A stretch of 62,909 nucleotides of DNA from Saprospiraceae bacterium (GTDB lineage Bacteria; Bacteroidota; Bacteroidia; Chitinophagales; Saprospiraceae), in assembly GCA_027488855.1 (NCBI GenBank), contig JAIYAV010000387.1, positions 1-62,909 of the forward strand, written 5' to 3'. Below the pieces are notes generated by a model, which saw only the letters and a program-made list of their open reading frames with translations, did not search any database and was not told the DNA's origin. The position numbers and the translations under genes are program-made. Below are positions 51,208 through 59,228 of this stretch, piece after piece (the stretch's first letter is position 1; each line of letters opens with the position of its first letter).

Positions 51208-53235
51208 TTATTCTCTTTGTAAAGGCAAGGTAATGGTAAATACACAACCTTGGTTCACACCAGCTTGTCCAATTAGTTTTCCGCCTTGGTTTTCAATGAA
51301 TTGCCTGACCAAAGATAAGCCCATTCCCGAGCCTACTTCCCCTTTGGTTCCAAAACGAGAAAGTTGGCCATTTAAGGCTTTATGGAGTTGTTCTTCATTC
51401 ATTCCAATACCATGGTCTTTGATTTGAATGGTGCAACCATTTTTTTCCTGATGTGCATGTACTTCAACCTCTTGCCCCGCATGGGAAAATTTGACAGCAT
51501 TGGCGATGATGTTGCGCAAGGCCATCCTGATCATACCAGGGTCGCTGTATAAGGTAAAACTAGGGCTGATTTCGTTTTTGATTCGAACTTCCTTTTCCGT
51601 AAAAATGAATTGAATGGACTCACTCAGGTCTTCTACAATTGGTTGCAATTTGAATTCTTCATTAACTGGCTGATAACTATTCATTTGAATCCGGGCCCAA
51701 TACAACAAATTCTCCAGCATTACACTGGTTTTTGCGGTTTGTTGATGGAGTAATTCCAACCAATGTTTTTGTTCGAGTGGTGAAAGATCCGGTTCATTCA
51801 AGGTATCCAATACTGCTTGAATGGCCCACAGTGGGGAGCGCAAATCGTGTGAGATCACTGCAAAGAGCTGGTCTTTTACCTGACTAAGTTGCTCCAATTG
51901 GTTCTTTTGAGACTCGATTTGGGTGTTTTGTATTTTCAACTGAAGATTGGCTTTTTGGCGAATCTTCACTTTAAACAGGTAATACAGGCTAATCAGCGCA
52001 GCCAAGAGCAAAGCGGAAAACATGCCACACCGAATGTAGCGCTCTCGGAGGAATTGTGCCTTAAAATGTTGATGTAGCTGTTTCTCCGCCCTGCGAATGG
52101 TCATTTCCTGGCGGAGCTTTTCCGCTTTCAAACGTTGGGCATTGGAGGCAATGTTGTCTTCGATGCGTTGAGCGTTCTCGAGAGCCAGAATTGCTGGATA
52201 AGCCCGATTTTGTTTGGTTAGAATGTCCCCCTGCTGGATCCAAATATCGCGCTCAGTGGTATCACGATTCTGATCTAGCGCGCTACTTAGCGCAATTGTA
52301 TTGTAGCTGAGTGCGGAGTCGAGTAGGTTTTCGGCGAGGTATGCTTTGGCCAATAAATAGTTGCTGAGGTTGATGCAATTAGAGTCGCGAAGTGTTTGGG
52401 CGATGGTTCTTTTTTTGAACGCAAAAAACTTTGCCTGACGGTAGTTTCCAAATTCCAGGCTGACCCGGCAGAGTTGATCCAGAATGGTCATTTCTAAAGC
52501 CGGCAGGTGTTGTTTGTCCGCAATCACTTGAGCTTGTTTGAGTACCTGGTTTGCCATCTCATATCGGTGCTGTTCCATATAGGTTTGCCCGATTAACCGC
52601 AGAATTTCGCATAAAACAGGCTGAGCGTTGTTTTTTTCGGCCAGGGTTTTGGCCTGACCTAAGTAGTTCAAAGCAGGATAATAACTGTTTGATTCCAAGT
52701 TGCAAAGCCCCAATTGTTCTAAAATCTGAAGTTGAATAGACCAGTCTTCTTGCGGGTATTTGTGTAGGATGTTTAACCCCACTAGGTAATAATCAATGGC
52801 TTTTTGGTGGTTCCATTGGTGGTGAAATATATCGCCCAAGGCTAAATAAATTTTACTTTGGGCCAGGTAATTTCGACTTTTTTTATATTCCTGAGCAGCT
52901 TTGAAGTAATTTCTGATGGCATTTTCGGGATCTTGGGTCAGGAAGGCAATTTTGCCCTTCAACTCATGGTATTTTCCCCAATACAAACCGTAGTTTGCTT
53001 TTTGAACTAAGGGCAGGACTGCCGCAAGTTCCTGGGTTGCCTCATGGGGTAAGCTATCAAGTTTTGCTTCAATGGAGGCCAACTGTGTTTTGATCATTTC
53101 ACCCCGAGAAGAGGAGGAAAACAAAAGGTCACGCAAGGTTTGGGCTTGTAAAGGCACTTTTAATGTGCTACAAGCAAGTCCAATAAGTCCCAAAACCATG
53201 TATTTGCTGGCATTACAACGCTGCAACCTTTTCAC
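51208..53235 (-). CDS. TPR sensor histidine kinase, intact
   Basis: This 675-residue hybrid has an N-terminal hydrophobic signal segment, a TPR sensor region (about 60-390), a membrane span (about 395-415, CGMFSALLLAALISLYYLF) and a HisKA/HATPase core. All motifs are present: H463 in ISHDLRSPL, RNIIANAVKFS, KDHGIGM, and GEVGSGMGLSLVRQF. TPR kinases of this kind sense through peptide or protein contacts outside the membrane. No response regulator is adjacent. It is the first of a two-gene operon with the degenerate paralogue downstream. Confidence 0.93.
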   Translation of the reverse strand: MKRLQRCNASKYMVLGLIGLACSTLKVPLQAQTLRDLLFSSSSRGEMIKTQLASIEAKLDSLPHEATQELAAVLPLVQKANYGLYWGKYHELKGKIAFLTQDPENAIRNYFKAAQEYKKSRNYLAQSKIYLALGDIFHHQWNHQKAIDYYLVGLNILHKYPQEDWSIQLQILEQLGLCNLESNSYYPALNYLGQAKTLAEKNNAQPVLCEILRLIGQTYMEQHRYEMANQVLKQAQVIADKQHLPALEMTILDQLCRVSLEFGNYRQAKFFAFKKRTIAQTLRDSNCINLSNYLLAKAYLAENLLDSALSYNTIALSSALDQNRDTTERDIWIQQGDILTKQNRAYPAILALENAQRIEDNIASNAQRLKAEKLRQEMTIRRAEKQLHQHFKAQFLRERYIRCGMFSALLLAALISLYYLFKVKIRQKANLQLKIQNTQIESQKNQLEQLSQVKDQLFAVISHDLRSPLWAIQAVLDTLNEPDLSPLEQKHWLELLHQQTAKTSVMLENLLYWARIQMNSYQPVNEEFKLQPIVEDLSESIQFIFTEKEVRIKNEISPSFTLYSDPGMIRMALRNIIANAVKFSHAGQEVEVHAHQEKNGCTIQIKDHGIGMNEEQLHKALNGQLSRFGTKGEVGSGMGLSLVRQFIENQGGKLIGQAGVNQGCVFTITLPLQRE

Positions 53236-53260
53236 ATTAATCTTGTTTTACCATTTGAAA

Positions 53261-53535
53261 TAAATTTGGAGGGGAAATCTTGCAAAAAAGCTTGCAACAA
53301 GAAGCAAAGGGCTTTAATAAAAAATAAGCCCTTTTGGTAAAGGATTTCCCTGAGTTAAATAAAACAGGTAAGCTTATATTCATTATCGATGTACCTTAGC
53401 GTTATCAAAAAGGAAATTCTCCTACTAATAAAGTAAACCTCAAAAGATATTGTGCGAAGCTAAAACATTTGCACGGAAAATTCAAGTATTACAGTGTTCT
53501 ATTGTTGGCGCCCTGCTTTCGGGGCGTTTTTTTTT
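53261..53535 (+). ncRNA. Possible small transcript ending at an orphan terminator
   Basis: A textbook plus-strand terminator lies at 53509-53535: CGCCC/GGGCG stem with an 8-nt loop, then nine T residues. The nearest plus-strand gene upstream ends at 49109, so something transcribed from this 405-bp gap probably uses it. TAAATTTG at 53261-53268 could be its -7 box (no TTG at 20 nt). A second hairpin (53306-53334, aaagggctt/aagcccttt) lies within. No reading frame or known RNA family is recognisable. Confidence 0.35.
53509..53535 (+). terminator. Orphan intrinsic terminator before gatB
   Basis: CGCCC (53509-53513) pairs with GGGCG (53522-53526), loop TGCTTTCG, followed by T9 (53527-53535). It ends 75 bp before the gatB promoter box. 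Confidence 0.7.
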
Positions 53536-53610
53536 ACTTGCAATGTAACAATATAAATACGATATTTCGCGCATTATCCTGCCTCTCTGGCTGCTTTACG
53601 CCGCTTTTGT

Positions 53611-53618
53611 TATCTTTG
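53611..53618 (+). promoter_or_regulatory. -7 box TATCTTTG of gatB
   Basis: TATCTTTG lies 22 nt before the gatB ATG, placing the transcript start near 53624. There is no TTG at the usual 20-nt distance. Confidence 0.6.
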
Positions 53619-53640
53619 CGCCGCGAAAACCAACTCAATC

Positions 53641-55089
53641 ATGGTGAACACCGTTTACGAAACCGTTGTCGGTTTAGAAGTACACGTCCAATTGGCGACG
53701 AACAGCAAGGCATTTTGTGCAGATGATGCCAGCTTTGGCGGTGAGCCCAATACCCAGGTCAGTGCTGTTTCGTTGGGGCATCCGGGTACTTTGCCCAAGG
53801 CCAATCGTCGGCAGATCGAATTGGCTGCTCGTCTTGGCTTAGCCTTAGGCTGTAGGATCAATGCGACCAATACCTTTGACCGCAAGAACTACTTCTACGC
53901 AGATTTGCCCAAGGGTTATCAAATTACCCAGGATAAACAGCCAATTTGTATCGGTGGGGCTTTGTCGATCAAACTGGGCAGTACCTGGAAATCGATCCGC
54001 ATCCACCACATCCACATGGAAGAAGACGCTGGTAAATCGATCCATACCCTCGCCCCACGGCATTCTTTCATCGATTTGAACCGCGCGGGTGTGCCTCTGC
54101 TGGAAATTGTAACCGAGCCCGACCTGCGTTCAGGCGAGGAGGTAGACGCCTTTATGACGGCCATGCGCCAGTTGGTGCGTTACTTGGAAGTATCCGATGG
54201 CAACATGGAGCAGGGTTCTTTGCGTTGTGACGTGAACATCTCCGTTCGGGAGCAGGGCAGCACAATTTTGAACGACCGCTGTGAAGTCAAAAACGTCAAC
54301 TCAATGAAATTTGCGCGTCAGGCCATTGATTATGAGGTGCGGCGGCAAATTGGATTGATGGAAAGCGGCCAGAAAGTCAAACAACAAACCCTCAATTTTG
54401 ATCCCAATACCGGGGTGACGTCGCCACTGCGTGAAAAAGAAGACGCACACGATTATCGCTATTTCCCTGAGCCGGATTTGCCCCCCATCGTGCTTTCAGA
54501 GGCTTATCTGAGTAAGGTTAAAAACGAATTGCCCCAACTTCCGGCGGCCTTGTATGAGACTTTGACGACCCAATACCAACTTTCCGATTACGATGCGAGC
54601 ATCCTGGTGGAGGAAAAGGCAATTGCTTTGTTTTACCTCAATTTGGTGCAGTACAGCCCAAATTACAAAGCTGCTGCGAATCTGGTGATCAACCGCATTT
54701 TGCCCTGGTGCCAGGAGCAAAAAACGTCCCTCACCCAATTTCCTCTGGCCGGGCCACAACTCGCTGCGTTAATTCAGTTGATTGAAGAGGGGAAAGTGAG
54801 CAATACGGCGGCTTATCAAAATCTTTTCCCTGCGATGTTGGCCAAACCAGGGCAGGAGCCCCTGGCATTGGCGGAATCGCTCAATTTGATTCAAACCTCC
54901 GATGGTGATTTTTTGCAAAAAATAGCTGCCGAAATCCTAGCTCAGTTTCCGGACAAAGTGAAGGAGTACCAAAAGGGCAAAAAAGGTTTGATTGGCTTCT
55001 TTATGGGTGAACTGATGAAACGGTCAAAGGGGAAAGCTGATCCGAAGGTGGCGACTGGGATTCTGGAAAATTTGCTAAAAGGAGGTTGA
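53641..55089 (+). CDS. gatB: Asp/Glu-tRNA amidotransferase subunit B
   Basis: GatB is the kinase-like subunit of GatCAB, which turns Glu-tRNA(Gln) or Asp-tRNA(Asn) into the cognate amidated tRNA in bacteria without the direct synthetase. This 482-residue protein has VGLEVHVQL near the N-terminus, the strongly conserved YFYADLPKGYQITQ, GAL-S segment and IHHIHMEEDAGK, plus the C-terminal YqeY-like tail with KGLIGFFMGELMK that contacts the tRNA elbow. Length fits the family. gatA and gatC are not adjacent, as in many Bacteroidota. It converges on the ABC ATPase gene across an octamer inverted repeat. Confidence 0.97.
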   Translation: MVNTVYETVVGLEVHVQLATNSKAFCADDASFGGEPNTQVSAVSLGHPGTLPKANRRQIELAARLGLALGCRINATNTFDRKNYFYADLPKGYQITQDKQPICIGGALSIKLGSTWKSIRIHHIHMEEDAGKSIHTLAPRHSFIDLNRAGVPLLEIVTEPDLRSGEEVDAFMTAMRQLVRYLEVSDGNMEQGSLRCDVNISVREQGSTILNDRCEVKNVNSMKFARQAIDYEVRRQIGLMESGQKVKQQTLNFDPNTGVTSPLREKEDAHDYRYFPEPDLPPIVLSEAYLSKVKNELPQLPAALYETLTTQYQLSDYDASILVEEKAIALFYLNLVQYSPNYKAAANLVINRILPWCQEQKTSLTQFPLAGPQLAALIQLIEEGKVSNTAAYQNLFPAMLAKPGQEPLALAESLNLIQTSDGDFLQKIAAEILAQFPDKVKEYQKGKKGLIGFFMGELMKRSKGKADPKVATGILENLLKGG

Positions 55090-55213
55090 GAAAGGTTGAG
55101 GCGTTGAGAAGTTTAGGCTCCGCAGCTTTTTTGATGTAGACCTTGTCTAAGTCGCTGCGGTAGCCTAAACTTCTCAACTTCTCAACTTCTCAACTTCTCA
55201 ACACCTCAACTTT
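55084..55213. repeat. Octamer inverted repeat (AACTTCTC family)
   Basis: GTTGAGAAGTTTAGGCT-ccgcagc (55103-55126) pairs with gctgcgg-tAGCCTAAACTTCTCAAC (55154-55178) with one inserted base. The right side continues with further AACTTCTC units at 8-bp phase to about 55190, then aacacctcaacttt pairs with aaaggttgaggcgtt at the left edge. It lies between the convergent gatB and ABC ATPase stops and can act as a two-way terminator. Confidence 0.85.
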
Positions 55214-55829
55214 TTTTGTAGTCCCGAATATCCACTTTCCCCTCACAAAATGCATAATCCGCTTCCACATTGGACGCCACCACAATGCTTCGCTGGCCGC
55301 CAAATTGAGTGATCAAATCAGCATACCAGGCGGTGCCCTGCGCGTCCAAATTGGTGGTGGGCTCATCCAAGAGTAGGAGAGGAGCTTCTGAACAAATGGC
55401 CAGTACCAGCTTGAGCCGCTGTTTCATGCCCGAAGAAAAATTGCGCACTTCATTGGTCCGCGAGCGCTCAAACCCCAATAAGCTGATGATGTCTTTGGTG
55501 CTGAGTTGTTGCTGGAAGGGTTTGAATTTGCGGTGAAAATCAATGGCTTCCTGCAGATTGAATTCCTCAATCAATTCAATGTAGGGCGCAGCATACGCCA
55601 ATTGGGTGTACACTTGATCGAGTACTATTTTTTGCCCCGCTACGCTAAAATCTACTTTACCTTTGGACGGAGTCAGGTGTCCACAAATCATCTTCAACAA
55701 AGTAGACTTACCCGAACCATTGGGACCAGTAATGGCAATACGACTGCCCGGCTCGATGAGCAGGTTCACGCCGCGCAGTACCCAGTCGCGGCGAAAACGT
55801 TTACCCACCTGATTAAGTTCAACCTTCAT
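55206..55829 (-). CDS. ABC transporter ATP-binding protein
   Basis: This 207-residue ATPase has Walker A GPNGSGKST (35-43), signature FSSGMKQR, Walker B LLLLDEPT and D-loop NLDAQG. The switch (H-loop) position reads VASNVEAD, with Asn where most ABC ATPases have His. No permease lies in the window. Its ATG lies 11 bp inside the end of lpxA, so it is translated with the lipid A genes; a role in lipid export is possible but unproven. The cargo is unknown. Confidence 0.88.
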   Translation of the reverse strand: MKVELNQVGKRFRRDWVLRGVNLLIEPGSRIAITGPNGSGKSTLLKMICGHLTPSKGKVDFSVAGQKIVLDQVYTQLAYAAPYIELIEEFNLQEAIDFHRKFKPFQQQLSTKDIISLLGFERSRTNEVRNFSSGMKQRLKLVLAICSEAPLLLLDEPTTNLDAQGTAWYADLITQFGGQRSIVVASNVEADYAFCEGKVDIRDYKKS

Positions 55830-56634
55830 TGGTCAGGGCACTGCCGTTGATGTGGCGCAAACCTTTCATGATTTCGGGCCGATTGCGCACAAAATCGAGG
55901 ATATAGCTGCGCTCTACCGTAGGTTCGACCTGCGCTTCGATGATCTCGATGGCGCGGCTTAGACGTACCCCTTTTACAAAAAGAATGCGGTAAATTTCGT
56001 GGATGTGGTTGATTTGCTCTTGCGTAAAATTGCGGCGTTGCAAACCAATGACGTTGACTCCGGCATAAGAAAGCGGCTCGCGGGCAGCCTTCACAAATGG
56101 CGGTACGTGCTTGCGTACCAGTGAGCCCCCTGCAATGAAACTATGTGCGCCAATGCGGGTGAATTGCTGTACGGCAACCAAGCCCTCCAGAATTGCCCAC
56201 TCGTCGATTTGAACATGGCCAGCCAGGTTGACATTATTGGCTAAAATGACGTGATCGCCCAAAATACAGTCGTGCGCAATGTGGGCATAGGCCATCACCA
56301 GGCAATGTTTGCCTACTTTGGTGCTTCCAGCAGCAGCGGTACCCCGATTGATCGTTACGAATTCCCGTATCGTGGAGTTGTCGCCAATGGTAGCGGTAGT
56401 GACTTCACCCTGAAACTTCAGGTCCTGAGGAATGCCTGAAATAACAGCCCCCGGAAAAATGCGGACATTGCTGCCAACACGAGCCCCATCGAAGATGGTT
56501 ACGTTTGGCCCAATCCAGGTATTGTCACCAATGACGACGTCTTTGTCGATGTAACAAAACGGGCTTATCGTTACATTGGACCCGATTTTGGCATCGGGGT
56601 GTACAGAAGAAAGGTGCAGCTGGTTCATCTTCAA
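55819..56634 (-). CDS. lpxA: UDP-GlcNAc acyltransferase
   Basis: LpxA performs the first step of lipid A synthesis, moving a 3-hydroxyacyl chain from ACP to the 3-OH of UDP-GlcNAc. This 271-residue protein has a left-handed beta-helix of hexapeptide repeats (IGSNVTISPF, VIGDNTWIGPNVTI) and the catalytic base H121 in YAHIAHDC, followed by the C-terminal helical cap (QINHIHEIYRILF). Its ATG overlaps the lpxC/fabZ stop (ATGA), so translation is coupled. It precedes the ABC ATPase gene with an 11-bp overlap. Confidence 0.96.
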   Translation of the reverse strand: MKMNQLHLSSVHPDAKIGSNVTISPFCYIDKDVVIGDNTWIGPNVTIFDGARVGSNVRIFPGAVISGIPQDLKFQGEVTTATIGDNSTIREFVTINRGTAAAGSTKVGKHCLVMAYAHIAHDCILGDHVILANNVNLAGHVQIDEWAILEGLVAVQQFTRIGAHSFIAGGSLVRKHVPPFVKAAREPLSYAGVNVIGLQRRNFTQEQINHIHEIYRILFVKGVRLSRAIEIIEAQVEPTVERSYILDFVRNRPEIMKGLRHINGSALTNEG

Positions 56635-58022
56635 GAGCGCTTGACGATTTGGGCGGTTAGACCCGCTTCCGAAACAATTTTATTGCCTACATAGATCGTT
56701 CCTTGCATTTGGCAAATCCCGCGACGAATGGGGGCTAAAAGCTCCATTTTGATCAACAGGGTGTCGCCAGGTACCACTTTAGACTTGAACTTTGCTTCTT
56801 CAATTTTGAGGAAGTAGGTGTCCCAGTTGCCAGGGTCTGCTACAGTCGACAAGGCCAATATCCCGCCCGTTTGGGCCATTGCCTCAATTTGTAGTACTCC
56901 AGGGAAAACAGGGTTGCCCGGAAAATGCCCTTGGAAAAATCCTTCGTTAAAAGTAACATTTTTTACACCAACAACGTGGCTTTCGGACAATTCAGTGATT
57001 TTGTCCACCAAAAGGAAGGGATAACGGTGAGGCAGCCAACTGGCTACTTTGACCGTATCAAACAAAGGTTCTTTATCAGGATCGTATTTGGGCTTTCCCT
57101 TGAGTTTGCGGTCTTCGATGTATTGCTTTTTGAGCAACTTGGTGAATTCGTAATTGGCGGTATGTCCCGGTTTGGTGGCTACAATTTTGCCTTTGATGGG
57201 TTTGCCCAGTAGTGAAACATCCCCAATAACATCGAGTAATTTATGGCGGGCAGGCTCATTTTTGAACTGCAACTGGACGGTATTGAGAATCCCTTCCTTG
57301 TCCACCTTGATGCTAGGTTTGCCCAGTTTGGTGGCCATATCGTCCAATTCCTCCTGGGTCACCGGGCGGTCGGCAATGACGATGGCATTGTCCAAATCGC
57401 CACCTTTGATCAGGTTTTGGCTAAACAGATTGTCCAACTCGTGAAGGAAAACAAAGGTACGACAGGGCGCAATTTCCTTTTCATAATCCTCCAGACTGTA
57501 CAATTGGGCGTATTGTTGACCCAATACTTTGGAGTTGAAATCAATCATGGTGATTACTTCAAATCCATCGTGGGGTAAGGCCATGAGTTCAGCTCCCGTG
57601 GCTTCGTCACGGTAAGTGATGGGCTCGGTGATTTCAAAATACTCCCGGTCGGCTTCTTGCTCTACAAGACCAGCTTCCCCCAGCGCTTTGACAAATTGGA
57701 AGGCGCTGCCATCCAGGATGGGAACTTCTGGTCCATCTATACCCATCAAAACGTTGTCGATACCCAGACCCACCAATGCCGATAGTACGTGCTCAATGGT
57801 ACTTACCTGGGCCTCATCCGACTTGATGGTCGTACCTCGTGTAGTGGAAATAACCCGGCTCACGTCCGCATTGACAAGGGGCTGACCCACTAAGTCAACT
57901 CTTTGAAATTTGTGCCCGTGGTTCTCCGGAGCTGGGTTAAAGGTCAAAGTCACAACTTTACCCGTGTGTAAGCCTACTCCACTGAGGGAGACGACTTTTT
58001 GAATGGTACGTTGTTTTTTCAT
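56631..58022 (-). CDS. lpxC: Bifunctional LpxC deacetylase/FabZ dehydratase
   Basis: This 463-residue fusion has an N-terminal LpxC (UDP-3-O-acyl-GlcNAc deacetylase, the committed lipid A step) and a C-terminal FabZ (3-hydroxyacyl-ACP dehydratase). LpxC motifs are SGVGLHTG, H78 in STIEHVLSAL, and the zinc/catalytic H260/D264 in HKLLDVIGD. FabZ begins near residue 325 with LPHRYPFLLVD and has H366 in GHFPGNP and E380 in QIEAMAQ. The fusion is a Bacteroidota trait and couples lipid A with fatty acid synthesis. A -7 box lies at 58049-58056. It is translationally coupled to lpxA by an ATGA overlap. Confidence 0.96.
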   Translation of the reverse strand: MKKQRTIQKVVSLSGVGLHTGKVVTLTFNPAPENHGHKFQRVDLVGQPLVNADVSRVISTTRGTTIKSDEAQVSTIEHVLSALVGLGIDNVLMGIDGPEVPILDGSAFQFVKALGEAGLVEQEADREYFEITEPITYRDEATGAELMALPHDGFEVITMIDFNSKVLGQQYAQLYSLEDYEKEIAPCRTFVFLHELDNLFSQNLIKGGDLDNAIVIADRPVTQEELDDMATKLGKPSIKVDKEGILNTVQLQFKNEPARHKLLDVIGDVSLLGKPIKGKIVATKPGHTANYEFTKLLKKQYIEDRKLKGKPKYDPDKEPLFDTVKVASWLPHRYPFLLVDKITELSESHVVGVKNVTFNEGFFQGHFPGNPVFPGVLQIEAMAQTGGILALSTVADPGNWDTYFLKIEEAKFKSKVVPGDTLLIKMELLAPIRRGICQMQGTIYVGNKIVSEAGLTAQIVKRS

Positions 58023-58048
58023 AATAAGTGTCTGCTGAGACGATTATG

Positions 58049-58056
58049 CAAAAGTA
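58049..58056 (-). promoter_or_regulatory. -7 box TACTTTTG of lpxC/fabZ
   Basis: The minus strand reads TACTTTTG, 27 nt before the lpxC ATG. It suggests that lpxC-lpxA-ABC can be transcribed apart from lpxD, whose stop is 83 bp upstream. Confidence 0.45.
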
Positions 58057-58105
58057 ATCGAATGATTTGCAATTGATCTACTGACATAGAAACGAGTCCT
58101 GGCAG

Positions 58106-59140
58106 TTAATCCTCCTTTTGATCCGCACGTTTTTCCAATTCATACAAACGTTTGGCCAAATCCGGGAGTTGCTTGAATATGGTATATGCACGAATAAATT
58201 GGTGATACTCGATAGCTGGATACCCAAACAAGGCTTGGTTGGGCTCTTTGACGTTGGAAGCCACCCCACTTTTGCCCTGTACACGGGTGCCATCGGCAAC
58301 TTTTAAATGTCCTGCAACGGCTACCTGACCACCAATCTGACAGTTTTTCCCAATTTTGGTACTCCCGGCCACTCCCGCCTGAGCGGCAATGACGGTATTT
58401 TCACCAATCACCACATTGTGGGCGATTTGAACCAGGTTATCCAATTTTACTCCTTGGTGAAGAATCGTAGAGCCGATTGAGGCGCGGTCTACGGTAGAAT
58501 TGGCCCCAATTTCTACATCATTTTCAATGACTACATTCCCCACGTGGTGGATTTTTTTGTAAGAACCATCTTCCTGGGGAGCATAACCAAAGCCGTCTGC
58601 ACCAATGACCACTCCAGGGTAAAAAGTACAACGATCCCCAATGACCGAGCCATGCAGGATTTTTACCCCAGAATGAAGTTGGCAATTGTCGCCAATTTTA
58701 GCGCCTCTGCCAATAAAAACATGGGAATCTATCCGCGCGTTGTCGCCAATGACGACATCTTCTTCAATGACGACAAACGGGCCAATGGAAATGTTTTGAC
58801 CATATTGGGTGTTTGTACCAATCAAACTTTGTGGATGGATTCCGCTTGATTTGGGTTGAACTGAGCCAAATTTTTCCAGCAATAGTGCAATGCTGGCATA
58901 AACGTCATCGACCCGAATCAAGGTAACATTGATGGGGGATTTGGGTTGAAAATCCCGACTGACCAGCACCGCACTGGCGGTGGTTGTGTACAAATAAGAC
59001 TCGTATTTGGCATTACCTAAAAAAGTAATGGCCCCTTCACCTCCTTCTTCAATTTTACCTGGACGGTTTACCCTAACCTCAGGGTCGCCTTCGATCGTTC
59101 CGTTGAGTACGTGAGCTAAATCCTTTACTGTAATTTCCAT
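58106..59140 (-). CDS. lpxD: UDP-3-O-acyl-glucosamine N-acyltransferase
   Basis: LpxD adds the N-linked 3-hydroxyacyl chain in the third step of lipid A synthesis. This 344-residue protein has the N-terminal uridine-binding domain (ALTFLGN-like GAITFLGNAKYESYL), a left-handed beta-helix of hexapeptides, GADGFGYAP, and catalytic H241 in QIAHNVVIG. The C-terminal tail (QFIRAYTIFKQLPDL) caps the helix. The ATG is five nt after a TATCTTTG -7 box, so the mRNA is probably leaderless. It diverges from hemC. Confidence 0.96.
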   Translation of the reverse strand: MEITVKDLAHVLNGTIEGDPEVRVNRPGKIEEGGEGAITFLGNAKYESYLYTTTASAVLVSRDFQPKSPINVTLIRVDDVYASIALLLEKFGSVQPKSSGIHPQSLIGTNTQYGQNISIGPFVVIEEDVVIGDNARIDSHVFIGRGAKIGDNCQLHSGVKILHGSVIGDRCTFYPGVVIGADGFGYAPQEDGSYKKIHHVGNVVIENDVEIGANSTVDRASIGSTILHQGVKLDNLVQIAHNVVIGENTVIAAQAGVAGSTKIGKNCQIGGQVAVAGHLKVADGTRVQGKSGVASNVKEPNQALFGYPAIEYHQFIRAYTIFKQLPDLAKRLYELEKRADQKED

Positions 59141-59145
59141 GGCCG

Positions 59146-59153
59146 CAAAGATA
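59146..59153 (-). promoter_or_regulatory. -7 box TATCTTTG of lpxD
   Basis: The minus-strand TATCTTTG ends five nt before the lpxD ATG (59140), which implies a leaderless or near-leaderless message. Confidence 0.6.
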
Positions 59154-59200
59154 GAAATTTATCGTTTATCCGTTCATCCCATAAACAATCATAAGTTTGC

Positions 59201-59208
59201 TATCTTTG
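59201..59208 (+). promoter_or_regulatory. -7 box TATCTTTG of hemC
   Basis: Plus-strand TATCTTTG, 20 nt before the TTG at 59229. With the lpxD box it makes a back-to-back promoter pair in the 88-bp gap. Confidence 0.6.
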
Positions 59209-59228
59209 GGGCAAAAAAAAACATTCCA

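Noticed and set aside
53261-53535. tRNA or 6S RNA in the gap before gatB
   Set aside because: No cloverleaf, CCA-type acceptor stem or 6S-like long open helix could be drawn; only the terminator is clear.
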